Below are positions 46,440-58,859 of a stretch of DNA of 64,000 bases, in pieces. A program made the position numbers and the translations under genes. The stretch is from positions 27,668,034-27,732,033 of the forward strand of contig NC_134829.1 of the NCBI RefSeq assembly GCF_004210375.1. The letters run 5' to 3'. The notes beneath the pieces were generated by a model. The model saw only the letters and a program-made list of their open reading frames with translations, was not told the DNA's origin and searched no databases. The first letter of the stretch is position 1. Each line of letters starts with the position of its first letter. Origin of the DNA: Tachypleus tridentatus. Its lineage: Eukaryota > Arthropoda > Merostomata > Xiphosura > Limulidae.

Positions 46440-48065
46440 TATATACAAGACTTTTTTAATTTTGGTGTAAAGTTCCATGATTTATATCTAACTACAGCCA
46501 ATGACTGGGAAAGAAGAGCCAACAACATTTGATGCATCTACAATGGCTGTCCATGCTCTTCTCCTGAACAATAACGTATTTTTTTAATAAAATGGGCAAA
46601 TGAGGATCACTGGGATGGTGTAGCATCTGGTGAGTCTGAATTTGGGTGAGATGGTCTGTTTAGGATTTTCATAATTATGTCAGCTAGAGTAGCTCAACCC
46701 CAGCTAGAGTCATTGCCACTCTAGAACATCAGAGAGAGAAAAAATGGAAGTGCCATTTGTGGATGACGTCCATCAACTATGGATATCTCAGTAATTGATG
46801 AAGTGATTAGATCATAGGGTTGTGGTGAGTTTTCCTGAGGCCAGGAGATATAGTGCTGAGATAGCCATGAATCATGGAGGAGCCTGGTGTCAATTAGAGC
46901 CACTGGACAAATTAACAAGCACAACTTGTCATTCTACCACCCTAGAAAAGATGGGTTTGAACTACTTTCTGAACCATAAAAGAAAGCAACTTTCCAGAAT
47001 GGATGGATTTTCGAATATCTTGAAGAAGGCTTAGTTCAAATCAGGATTGTCTGATCCAAGACTCCATTGACCACTGAGTGACAAACACCTCTGGAACTAT
47101 GAGACAATTATTGCTGATTTGCTCCAGAAATTCAACCTAGTGGATATTAGAGCAATCCATTGATCCAAATTTAAAGCTCATAGGAGGTTTATCATGAAAA
47201 GACTGACCACTTATGCAAATTATTTCTGTCATTTGCATGGTAAGCCTTACCCTACCATAGCCTCAGTAGATCATGAGTACATCCTTGTTACAAGTTTATG
47301 AAAACACAACTTTGCAAAATGGGTTTATGAGGTTTTCTTTCCATTACAGGGGCAATTTCTATCACGATGCATAATGAAGTAGTAACTTTGAACAACTTTC
47401 AAAAGAAGAAACCTTTGTGTCAACTGCTGCAGTGGCACTCATACCCACACACTTAAGTCATGTCAGACTCAAAACCAGCTGAGGGTCATTCATCCACCTG
47501 CACCTCCTGGCGTTTTAATATAACTACACTGGCATTTAATGAATGAAGAGGTCTATTCAAGTCATCCCATAGTTTATATGCAACAACCTATGCCACTTCC
47601 AACTCATCATCTTAGAAAAGGAAAAAAGTGTCTGCTTTGGAATGTTAAGCTATTTTCATGTGAACCTCTCCTACCCCGATGAACAGCTTGGTAAATGGTG
47701 CATGTGTAGGAGAGTCATAAGTAGTCAATGAATATAGTTGCTACAGTTCTAAAGGGCCCAAGTTAAGTCTGGACAACATGTAGAAGAACAAAAATGGATT
47801 GCACTAAGTGTGGTGGTTGCTGCAGTTCTTTCAGGACTAGGCGAGTCTTGGTATGTATATATATCTGTTCAAGCAAAAAGGCGACAGCATAATTCCTGGC
47901 CAGTGCAAGAATAGTCAGAATACTGATGGATATTGTAGTACATCAGATGCTCTGACCAAAACTATCACCTGAGCCAGTCGACACAAACGTATTCTTTGGT
48001 AAATGCAGATCATCTAGACATTAAGGTAGCTGTTGATGACCTAATTTCTGGTATTGACATCTCGT
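46440..48065 (+). other. Intergenic region with scattered protein-like fragments, unidentified
   Basis: Composition is less AT-rich than the surroundings. Broken + strand frames read like old coding DNA (for example EEQKWIALSVVVAAVLSGLG near 47790 and ADHLDIKVAVDDLISGIDIS near 48010-48064), but stops are frequent and I recognise no family. It may be a decayed transposon or pseudogene. Confidence 0.25.
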
Positions 48066-48803
48066 AATAGATTTATTGCACAGCTTATTGGTTAATTTTA
48101 ACTTTGCGACTGTTTAACTTACGTTTTGTAGTATATTTATTTGATAGTGCCCACCATATTGACCATTGAAAGAGTGGATTGCATGAGCATACGTGAAAGA
48201 TGATGTCACAGTAACCCTAACTACACAAATTGTGTTTTACAGTTTAATACAGACAAAGTAAAGTGTGCCAATTAATATGGTTATAGAACTCCCACATGAA
48301 AGAGGTTATTTCTTGTCCAGAAATCAAACATATCTAACTTAGGCCATTATTTGTAAATTGGAAAGAAGAAATCGTAGTTTTGTTCTGCAATTGTACAGAA
48401 TGTGACAGTTTTGTTACATTGAAAATTTTACAGTTTCTCCTACAGTAATTTCTGGATGCGGAATCGAAAAATATCCATTTTTTTCCATCACGTACAGATT
48501 TTTCACAAAATATCATATGAACTTTTTCATAAGTGAATTATTTTCATTAAAATTAGGTCACATTTTGTTATGCTTAAAGTGTTTATAGCCTCTGGTTGTG
48601 AATCTCTCTCTACCAATCGCGACGTGAGAGTCTTATCAATCGTTTGAGAACCCACGAGAAGCACACCACTAGTATACGAAACATCAATAGGCCAGATGAT
48701 GCGTGATTTCTAAATAGTATTTGTTTGCGCGTGCACTTTGACATTATGTTGTTCTTTTCAATATTATTTATTCTTCAGAATTGCAACAATAGATTGTGTA
48801 AAG

Positions 48804-48880
48804 GTTTGTTTGTTTTTTGAATTTTGCGCGAAGCTACACGATGTCTATCTGTGCTAGCCGTCCCTAATTTAGCAGTGTAA
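48804..48880 (-). mobile_element. SINE 3' end only, with possible TSD
   Basis: Contains tttgtttgttttttgaattt, the aagctacacga body start and ccctaatttagcagtg, then stops. Flanks share gtgtaaagg (48796-48804 and 48875-48883), consistent with a 5'-truncated insertion. Part of this word occurs in the SINE itself, so the TSD is not certain. Confidence 0.85.
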
Positions 48881-50165
48881 AGGACATGACATATTTGTTA
48901 CATTTATCATACGTTTGGTATAAGTTATTTTCCTGATTTGTAAATACTCCTTCCGTGATAGAAAATATATATACATATTATCTTCGAATTCTGTAATTAT
49001 GGAAAAATCCGTTATTATAGCCAAAACAACTTTTATGAAATTTAAAATTACAGGCCTGTTTTACTGGCAATCATTTATTCAGCTGAATACTGGGACTGTC
49101 ATTGGTACAATTTGAAGTAACGGATGTTAAAGGTAATGCTAGGTTTGTGTCAATAACTATGTGTACAGAAGTAAATTTGAGGTAACAATTCGTCCAAGAT
49201 TGGTAAGTGAGGCTTGTATAGACAATATAAACTTGACACAGCAGCAGCAACAATTCAGGGACGACTGTGAATAAAAACAAATAAATATGTAAGATCAGAT
49301 GGTCAACTAAGTCAAATATCAGTCACACAGCATTGCATGGATACAGGTGGTGGACGTCCAAGTAAGTGATCATAGCTGTTCCTGTAGTACAAGTGACGTA
49401 GCCAGGATTTAAGTTCAGTAGATGTCAAATGAAGACACTAAATGGTTTTCAGACAGTTTGGTTGTCTCTAGTATGGTTGTTAGGAACAAAGAAGATATGC
49501 CCATGTTCGCACTGTTTTTAGATGTTTTAACATGGTAACTCATATTAACATGAACAGATTGTCTGGACCCATTGGTTCAATGTATCAGATTTGGCATCTG
49601 ATTACAGATAAGTTGAGCTAGACAGTAAGAGCAAACCTAAGGCTGCTTCTAGCATGAGAGATGCTGTCATGTTTCTATGTATGTATGAGCCGTTCTTCAC
49701 AGTAGGTGTCTGTAGACGATAAATTTAAACAATACACGAACAGCACACAGTCCATTTGTTTTAAAATAATGTATTAGAACATACCAAACGTATATATTAA
49801 CATTCGTTACACTTTTGGTTATCAGATTTATCTATTTCGACTTCGGGGCTTCTTTAACACCCAGGGTGCATAGAAATAGTTGCTCCTTTTTATCTTCACA
49901 TACGAAATTATGGTATATGCCTATTGTGGAATGAAAGATATTAAGAGCTGCGCAGAAGTTATGATACATACTGATAGTTAAACTGATGACTGATGCTTTG
50001 CATCACGCAAGGTAACAGAACTTAATGAATTATAAGTGACTTGGGTAGAACACTACTACCAGCATCCACGAAAAGCCATGAATTTGGAGAAATGAATGAA
50101 AACTTGTCTTGATTACAGCGTGAGCTTGTTGTGTCGACGACGGCACTGGCAAAGCGTGGAGGATC

Positions 50166-50364
50166 GTTTGTTTGTTTTTGAATTTCGCACAAAGCTACTC
50201 GAGGGCTATCTGTGCTAGCCGTCCCTAATTTAGCAGTGTAAGACTAGAGGGAAGGCAGTCATCACCACCCACCGCCAACTCTTGGGCTATTCGTTGGTAA
50301 ATAATTCATAATTATTCGTAATCTGAGGGTCGCACGCCTTAACACGCTTGGCCATGCCGGGCCC
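50166..50364 (-). mobile_element. SINE with deleted tRNA B-box region and clear TSD
   Basis: The 3' half is intact to ctcttgggctattcg. After a scrambled AT-rich bridge (aataattcataattattcgt) it resumes at the head end (gtcgcacgccttaacacgct ... ccgggccc). TSD tggaggatcgt at 50157-50167 and 50365-50375, 11 of 11 identical. Confidence 0.92.
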
Positions 50365-50879
50365 TGGAGGATCGTGAACACGTGTATTTTTTCACCCATA
50401 CAGTGGTGACGTCAAACATCGATGGAGGTGGTGTCACATCTTGTTTGATGTTTTGAAACAATACCTTGCATTTTAATGTTTAGGTTTTTATATACGAATG
50501 AAATAAATAAATTAAGAACTTGACTTTTATTGAAATGCAATAAAATAGACATCAGGAGTTAAATATTAAAATATTAAAGATCTCTTATTGTTTGGGTACT
50601 TATATACATATCAAGGAGGGTCAGGTTCACTTGACCTCTTCCTCCTTCGCTTTTCTTTGTTTATGTGAACTGTTTCGTACATTGATAAATATTACATGGG
50701 GGCTTGAGCAAATGCGGGTTACTCTGGCCCCTTTCTGAGTAATGTCCATGTATCTTTCACCAACAGTTCCTCACTAATGTCTAGTTCATAGGTGGCTTGT
50801 TTTTATTTTATTACTTAATTATTATTATTTTTGTTTCTTATTTTCTATTTTTTAATTGTTTAATTATTATTTGTTGCTG

Positions 50880-51450
50880 ATTTAATGTATAAGTTAATCG
50901 GGGAGAGGTATTTAGGAATATCTTCATCAAGATCGCATAGTAGTTCATTTTCCCTCCAATTTTTATCAAAATATTTTATTGTACTATGTAGGAGTCTATC
51001 TGCTGTGTATGTTTGAAGATTTATGCATACACTTTAAAAGAGATGGTTTTAGGTACTCTATATGCAGTCGTAAGTTGTGTATTTTGTAATATCTGTAATT
51101 TGGTTTTCAATTGTTCTTTGCTTACATTAATCCATGCATAGACTGCATAGTCTATTACCGGTCTTACATATGTTTTGTATATTTTTAGGATTTTGTCAGG
51201 CGTTGCTCCACTCTTTTTGCCAGTTAGATTCCCAGCATAGTTTGTTCTTCGCCAAACTTTAGTTTTCATATTATTTAAATGGTTTGTCCATGTAATTTTA
51301 GAATCATAAGTTAGTCCTAGAAATTTTGCGGATGTAGCAGTCTGGAGAACTGTTCCATTCATGTAAATCTGTGGTTGTGATTTTTGGTGTTTCGTTAACT
51401 TTGAATATCACGAGTTGAGTTTTTGATGCGTTTATCTTGTTCTATATTTA
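50880..51450 (-). pseudogene. LINE reverse-transcriptase C-terminal fragment
   Basis: The - strand reads INASKTQLVIFKVNETPKI near 51430, then an open stretch with SAKFLGLTYDSKITWTNHL, AGNLTGKKSGATPDKILKIY and KTYVRPVIDYAVYAWINVSK (51362-51021). This is the post-RT region of Jockey/CR1-like LINEs (KFLGVTxDxKLxWxxH; RPxxEYAxxAW). It continues with ELLCDLDEDIPKYL near 50930. The 5' part is missing, and a SINE abuts it at 51452. Confidence 0.85.
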
Positions 51451-51451
51451 C

Positions 51452-51597
51452 AGTTTGTTTATTGTTTGAATTTCGCGCAAAGCTGAACGATGGCTATTTG
51501 CGCTAACCGTCCCTAATTTAGTAGTGCAAGACTAGAGGAAAGGCAGCTAGTCAACACCACACACCGCCAACTCTTCGGCTACTCTTTTATCAACGAA
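51452..51597 (-). mobile_element. SINE 3' half, truncated
   Basis: Begins gtttgtttattgtttgaatt, contains ccctaatttagtagtgcaag and ends in ctcttttatcaacga. The tRNA-like head is absent. It lies directly next to the LINE RT fragment. No TSD found. Confidence 0.88.
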
Positions 51598-51782
51598 AAT
51601 TTGATGTGGAGAAACCACTTTCACTGGACACCTTTCAAAATATTATACTTGCCCAGTGCCCAAATCTGAAATGAAATGTTCGATAAGTACACATAAACTA
51701 TCCTGAGACTAGAGATACATGAAAATGACTTATGTCACGATGTTATTAACATTATTTAACGGATGTGTATCTTACCCAAGAA

Positions 51783-52038
51783 GGCCCGGCATGGCCAGGT
51801 GGGTTAAAGCGTTGACTCGCTGTCGCACCAAACATGCTCGCCCTTTCAGCCATGGAGGCGTTACAAAGTTATAATCAATCCCACTATTCGTTGGTAAAAG
51901 AGTAGCCCAAGAGTTGGCGGTGAGTGGTGATGACTAGCTGCCTTCCCTCTTATCTTACACTGCTAAATTAGGGAGGGCCAGCGCAGATATCCCTCGTGTA
52001 GCTTTGCGCGAAATTAAAAACAACAACAACAAAAAAAA
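51783..52038 (+). mobile_element. tRNA-derived SINE, full length, sense orientation
   Basis: Shows the element in sense: head ggcccggcatggccaggtgg (A-box region), then cgcaccaaacatgctcgccc, body and tail gcgaaattaaaaacaacaac. TSD cttacccaagaa (51771-51782) versus cttacccgagaa (52039-52050), 11 of 12 identical. The B-box region is shortened (ctcgctgtcgcacc). Confidence 0.95.
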
Positions 52039-52252
52039 CTTACCCGAGAAGCTGGTGAGACCGCGATTTCATGTGCTTAAGTGTTACTCATACAGCGAAT
52101 ATGTTCAAGAACACACAAAAAATCTGCCAATCTCTAAACGATTCATTAAACTAGCAGAAAATACTATAAAAAATCTACTCATCGCAACTCACTTCCGACT
52201 TCAGAAACATAGCAGCCACTCCCAAATCCTGGTGTAAATATTTATTTCTATA

Positions 52253-52520
52253 TTTGTTTGTTTGTTTTGGAATTTCGCACAAAGCTACTCGAGGGCTATC
52301 TGTGCTAGCCGTCCCTAATTTAGCAGTGTAAGACTAGAGGGAAGGCAGCTAGTCATCACCACCCACCGCCAACTCTTGGGCTACTCTTTTACCAACGAAT
52401 AGTGGGATTGACCGTTACATTATAACGCCCCCACTGCTGGGAGGGCGAGCATGTTTGGCGCGAACCCGCGACCCTCAGATTACGAAGCGCACGCCTTAAC
52501 GCGCTAGGCCATGCCAGGCC
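52253..52520 (-). mobile_element. tRNA-derived SINE, full length, young-looking
   Basis: All landmarks are intact. TSD tttatttctatat at 52241-52253 and 52521-52533 is 13 of 13 identical. Low divergence and a perfect TSD suggest one of the more recent insertions in the window. Confidence 0.96.
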
Positions 52521-52533
52521 TTTATTTCTATAT

Positions 52534-54520
52534 AACTTTATCCTCAATCAGTCCAACACATCGTAACTCTTGATTTTACTAACCTATTTTGTTTCTCGTT
52601 TCAGGTACAATTCACCTTTCAGGGCTAGCTCATCTCAAGGGCACTAGTCAGGCTTCATTCGGTTCCGTCTAGTGAAAGTGGGTTTTCTCGTGGTACTTCC
52701 ATTTCCCCCACACTAAATCTTAGACATTGGATCTATAGATCCCTGCTAGGGCACTTTGATCCATCGATCCATGCCCGGCCCTAAATTGGCCCGTTTGTGT
52801 ATTGTTCATATTTTATTCGGCTTGTTTCTCGTCGTCTCTTCTCGTTTCCTTTTCACTTGAGGGTTCGCTTTGTCGCCTGCCACGCCTTCAAGACTAGCAT
52901 TTACGCGAATAAAATCACACTCATCAATCTGTTTATCCTTATTATCTATTCACTTAGTCATTTTCTCAATTCCTACCAAGTGCGGGGTTGAAGGAGGACT
53001 GTTTAGTATTCGAGCACCTCAGGGGATTAATGTTTCGTGAGAAATATTAATCTTATGCCTAAACACCTGCCGTACTTGAAGTTGTTTTTACTTAAAGGAT
53101 AAATAGCCAACAAAATGTTGTCAAATATGCCATTTTTTGACGCAAAAATGGAAATCACAATTACATTTTCCTTACTTCTTCCTTGATCCTATCTTGACGT
53201 CATAATGGCTCGACCCAACCATCTGGTTATATTTTTATGAGACGAAGGAACAATCCGAGACAGAAACGTGAGAGACAACGACGACAAACTTTTAGGTGTA
53301 ATTCAACTATTTTGCGACTATAAATTCAGAGCAGTATGTGTTCTATTACATTTCTGAAAAGCTGGGAAAACAAGTGACTGATCGGAGCAGTCTGAAGGCG
53401 ATAATTTGACCATTTAGGTCAAATTGCATAAGACTTCTACACGTACGATAACATGATACTTAACGTTGTTGTGTATATACTATATTAGTAGTAGTAGTAC
53501 AGTTCTGTGGCACAGTGGTCACACATAGATACTGTAAAGAACCGACAAATCAATTTAGGATTGTCTGAAAAAGTACACGAATTGAACAAGTTCCATGTGA
53601 GCTAGGTTGGTAACGAGTACTGGGCTTGTTTGTGGCCTCAGTTGCAATGTATTAGCATTAGGCCTAACGTTAGTGTTTTCTGAGAACTGAGTGGCAATAA
53701 CGTAAGGCCTAAATATTGTAACTAGTTTAGTACAAGTACACTGAAAACGCTACTGTAGCCTGGAATAATGAAATGGACTATTCCCAATTTAAGGCTGTCG
53801 TTTTGAATTTCCCTTCGCATCCAAGCAAAGTTTCAGACATATGCCTATTTTTTGATATATGGTTTATTGGATCATCTAAAGACCCCAGGTCAAAACTGAA
53901 CTCAAAAGTTGAGGTTACAACTCATTCTTCAGATATTTGATTAGGATTAAAGTACTCTAGTCTAGGCCTAACCCAGTATTTAGTAGTTCAATGTGCAGTA
54001 CAGTTTACAATTGATTATATGTTATGTATGTGTACCAGTACAAAATGATCACCGTGTATATAGGCTACAACAGTATGTTTTGTTGATCACAGATTGTTCT
54101 GGAATACCTTTTGGCTCACAATGGATTTGCATATGACCATTGACATTGCTTCTTGTATACAGCTACCATAGCAACAGCCTTAATGAAACTTTTGCAATGA
54201 CTGAAAACTAATTCTCCTAAAATAGATTGAAGCTAGTCTCGAATAAATTTGAGACTGGTCTTGAATTATTTTCAACCAATCAGAATGCAGCATATCAGTA
54301 AAGGTATTCATTAATTCATATTTTTATGTGCTGAGGGACCTAGGTCCAAGGATAACTTTCTGATAATCTATGTCTAAACGTAGACCTAGAGTTTAGTATG
54401 TTTGACTGTCTTGCCAATGTTTTTCTTTATGAATTTCAGTATTTTTCTAATCATTATAACTATACATGATCTATATTATTTTGTTTTCATTTTTTGTTTC
54501 TTTATTTTTCAGACTGTAAG
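52534..54520. other. Sequence between SINE cluster and hAT element
   Basis: No exon or repeat was recognised. 52.6-53.0 kb is the least AT-rich part of the window (CCC-rich, with gatccat-type words). The 5' terminus of the hAT element should lie somewhere in 53.4-54.5 kb, but I could not place a terminal repeat. Confidence 0.4.
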
Positions 54521-57142
54521 ATGAAACATGTTTAATTAAGTGGTGCACAAAAGAGAAAACTGGCAAAAAAGAACCAACAAAAGGCTTTAGATTTAGTGAT
54601 CAAGACTGAAAAACTAATTTGTTTCACTCAAATTACGCAACATGATCTTCCAGATCAAAACCCATCTCCACCATCAGAAGTCACATGTACTGCATCTGAC
54701 TCTGACAAGATTGAAGTTGAACCAAGCTCCACACCTACAAGTACTACTTGAGGTTTCACAGGCTGGCTCAAATGTCACAAGTCTCACAACTGATCTCACT
54801 TTGCCTGTAAATTCTTCTGATATCTGTAGTATTAATGTTAATGCAAGTTGCTCTACAAGACAGTCTGAAGTTGAAATAACTGCTGAAAATGAAATTCTAC
54901 TGGACTATAGTAAAATGCTTCAGTCTACAAAAGATGAAGAAACTAAAACAAAAGATCCAGGGTTGTGGCTCAATTTGTCAGCTAATGATGTGGCTTATTG
55001 GATTGCTTGTGGACCCACTGACTGTCAACACTATAATGGCCAGTTGTTAAATCTTGTCAGACTCAATTGTAGCAAGACAATGAGATACTGTTCACAAAAC
55101 TTTTCTTTGGGGTAAAAGCCATTGATGAGCAATAGAAGAGAGAGTGGTTATTGTATTCACCATCAACAGAGTTTTTAATTACCTTTGTTTGTAAACTTTT
55201 TGCCCCTACAATTTCCTTGCATTTTGTTGAAAGAGAAGGGTTCAGTGACTGGCAAAATACTATTGTAATTGACAATCATGAAAGAATATTACTCACCGAG
55301 ACTCTATGCTAACATACTTAACTTGCAGACAAGGCTTAGGCTTGCAATAAGAGTTGGAAAAACAAATTAAAGAAGAGCACAATTACTGGGAACATGTTTT
55401 GGAGGATGTAATAGCTGTTATTTGCATGTTAGTTGAACATGGCCTGGCTTTTTGAGAAACAGATGAAAAATTTGGTTCACTGCAGAATGGGAATTTTTTA
55501 GTGCTGCTTGATCCATTTTTAACAGGGCAGATTCCAAAATATGGAAATTCTGGAAAAGGAAATCCTTCTTACTTGTCCAAAACCACCTGTGAAGAACTCA
55601 TTAAACCAATTGCTCAGAAGGTGCACGCATTAATTATTGATGAAGTAAATTCTTCTGGTTATTCTAGTTTGTCAGTTGATTCGACACCAGGTATATCACA
55701 TATAGATCTCTTAAGTGTTGTACTTTGATACTTAAAAAATGGGCAGCCTAATGAATGCTTTTTAACCTTTCTGGAACTGAAAAGCCATACCAGTGAGGAA
55801 ATGACAAACCAGGTATTGCTGTACTTACATGAAGTTTGCAAACTTAATTTTTCAAAATGTATGAGCCAGTCTTACAATAGTGCTGCTAACATGTCTGGGC
55901 ATTATAAGGGGATGCAGCAAGACATTTTACAAGAAAAGAAGTTTGTCATCCTATGTGCCATGTGCAGCCCATTCACTAAATCTGGTAGGCCAGTGCTGTT
56001 GACTGCTGTCAAGTGGTAGTTAATTTTTCTCTACAATGCATTTGCTCTATACATTTTTATCAGCCTCAACAAGCCAGTGGAAAAATTTTAAAGCTGGTTT
56101 TGGAAATGAAAGTGTGTTAAAATTCCTCTCTGACACCAGATGAGAGGCACATGTTATGGCAACAACAGCAATTTTGAAGTACTTCTTTAAGGTTTTGGAA
56201 GCTTTAGAATGTTTAGTTGAAGACCAGTCACAAAAGAGAAACTGGAAGAGAAACAGACAATATTGCAAATAAGATGCAAGAGCTAGAATTTGTTCTAATG
56301 TTGATCATGTGGAATGAGATTTTGTAAAAGTATCAGAAAGCAAGTGAAGTTCTGCAAAATGAGAATGTGAATTCAAAAACGTGCAGATCTGTATGGGTCA
56401 TTAGCTGACCAGCTGTGCACTTTAAGGGATGATTTTGAAAGATTTGAAACAGTTGCAAAGGAAATACTACCAAATGTTGATTACAATGCAGCTTAAACTC
56501 ACAAACATGTCAGAAAGAAGGTACTCAATGATGGGAGATGCACAAGAAGTAGATCTGATGTCACAGATAAATTTCATATCACCACCTTCTACACAATTGT
56601 TGACAAACTAGAAACCCAGATGAGAAGAAGAGGAGAGGTGAACAAAGACATAACAAACAGATTTTATTTCCTAAATGATGTCACTTCATCTGCTGAAACT
56701 GAAAGGTACTCTCAGTGTTCCCAAAATCTAATTGATGTTTACCCAGAGAACAGAGAACTTGGGCACTAATCTCTATCGAGCTTCAGCAGTTTCACTCATA
56801 TGTGCACCATAAGTTTAGTGCAACAAAAACTGTAAAAACCAGATTCAGTCATGCTGAACTTCATAAAATAATTTCAGCAGACAAAATTGTGTGTTTCCAA
56901 ACGTAAACATTTCATTGCTTATATTTTTAACATTAATGGTCACAAATTGCACAACTAAGCATTCATTTTCTCAACTCAAGCATATTAAAAATCCCAACAG
57001 AACAACTATGTGACAAGACAGGCTGGATGCCTTGTCTCTGATAAGTATACAAGCAGATTTGTTATGCCAAATTAGTTTTGAGGATTTGATCAAAGACTTT
57101 ACAATTAAAAAATCTCGAAGAAAATTTTTAAAATTTAAATAA
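54521..57142 (+). pseudogene. hAT transposase, ZMYM1-like (TTF/DUF4371 type), degenerate
   Basis: Remnant of an autonomous hAT DNA transposon. N-terminal: LSGAQKRKLAKKNQQKALDL near 54540. TTF-type region: DPGLWLNLSANDVAYWIACG and GPTDCQHYNG near 54960-55030, then CKLFAPTISLH near 55195. Catalytic core: LLDPFLTGQIPKYGN, ALIIDEVNSSGYSSLSVDST (first Asp) and QSYNSAANMSGHYKGMQQDI near 55868, where hAT proteins usually read QSYDNAxNMSG. Late core: RRRGEVNKDITNRFYFLNDV near 56630. C-terminal dimerisation block: FSQLKHIKNPNRTT and DALSLISIQADLL, stop at 57142. Frameshifts near 54750, 55110 and 55720-56050, plus many stops, make it non-functional. Confidence 0.85.
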
Positions 57143-57535
57143 GTATTAAGGTATAAGGAATAATTTGCTTACAGGGTTTTAAGTTCAAACTGAGAAATTG
57201 TTAACATCAAAGTCAGAATATTTTGAATAAAAGGGTTTTGAGTAAATTTTTCATTTTTGTTAACATCAAAGTAAAAATTGTTAACTCGGAGTGAAAACAA
57301 ATATACAATAAAAATAATTTTTTAATTATTATTAATCAAGAAAGTGATTTCCCTCATCATTTCTAAATAAAAGGCCTCAGTCATTGTTTAATTTTGATCC
57401 ATGCTCAATCTGTTAAAGTTTTTATTTAATATAGTTGTGGGATCTGACCTGGAAGAAAACTGAAGAATGGTTATAAATTTTCAAACTTTTATTTCACTTT
57501 CAGCACTTATTGAGTCTTAATGTGTTTTCAGTTAA

Positions 57536-57612
57536 GCAATGGAGTGGCCGAGGGGGGCAACAGTGTTAGGCTGTGCTTAGGGCATTAGTTGCCCTTAATC
57601 TGGCCCTCTACT
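57536..57612 (+). repeat. Possible 3' non-coding end of the hAT element
   Basis: A GC-richer island about 400 bp after the transposase (gtggccgaggggggcaacag, gtgcttagggcattagttgc, ctggccctctact) resembles non-coding DNA of ZMYM1-type hAT families as I remember them. No TIR pair was identified. Confidence 0.3.
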
Positions 57613-58859
57613 CAAAGGTGTGTTTGTAATATCGTGAAATGGTTGTTTAGGAGAATTCAGCTAAGGAATAATGGTAAACTGGAGGAGTGTCATTTGGAGG
57701 TTTTTATGTGCTATTTTAATAAATGTCCTGTTCTGAAAATCCTGTAACCTTTTGTAATAATCATTGAATCCGTTTTTGAAATTTTATTGGCTCTTAAGGA
57801 TGAATAAATTTTAAACTCTTATATTTTAAAACAGTCAAGTAAAAAATAGATGACATAATCAAAATACTATCTTTATTACAAATCAACATGACTTGATCTT
57901 GTTAACATCAAAATAAAAATATTCCATCAATCATTTTTTGTACGTTTGATTTTTCAACAACAAAAACATAATCAAGGAAATTTAGTTTGACATTTTGAAA
58001 CAGCTAATTCACACACAGTAGTTTTGTATTGTTATAACAAGCTTTATGGCAAGCTTTAAATTTTATGATATGTGGTTGAAACATCTGAAAATACATTTTC
58101 TACAGGAAAAATCCTACTTTTTAGTGAAAAGATGCCAAGGTGTGGACTGTTTCAGACAAATATATAAGGTTAATTCTTGTAATTTTGTATTTGTTAAACT
58201 TTTCTGTAAAGTTGTACCTCTTGATGACTCCTAGTCTTTGTATCAAGATCTGAAGATTCAACATGCCTGGCCACATCTGAGGAACAAGATGTGTTATTTT
58301 ACAAAAGTAAAAATAACAACCATTAAGTCCATTACCTAATCCTAGTGAATCAAACTGCTGATGTGCTCCATTCATTCATTTTGAAAATGAGTGACAAAGC
58401 TGTGGTATAATATTTATTTATAGCAATGTTAGGTTTTTATCAAAACTTTACAAAGTATGAGATTTTTACCTGGTACATTTCTGAAATATTTTTATTTAAT
58501 GTAAAAAATGTGGTCCTTAAAAATGAAGGAATAAATATAATTTATCATATAATTTCCAAGAACAAAGAATGAACATGATAAAGATTTTAAAAAGCCACTA
58601 CAAATGAAAGCTAGCACATGGAAAAGTTGTAAATTATCGTTTCATGTACTCCAAATCAAAGAATTGTGTTTTCTGTTTCTGCTGGGAGCTGTAACATGGC
58701 TTTTGGGTCTGGTAGGTTCTGTAATTAAGTGAATGTTAATACAAATCTGTCTGAATATAAAAAGTAAAACAGATACATGATAGCTACTTTATACGGTTTG
58801 AACTCAACCAAAAACTGAACAAGGCATATACTGTGGATAAGTATGCAACTAATCAATGA

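Noticed and set aside
54642-57142. Functional host ZMYM1-type gene
   Set aside because: Frameshifts and stops in nearly every segment, no introns that would remove them, and the D-to-N change in the core. It fits a dead transposon better.
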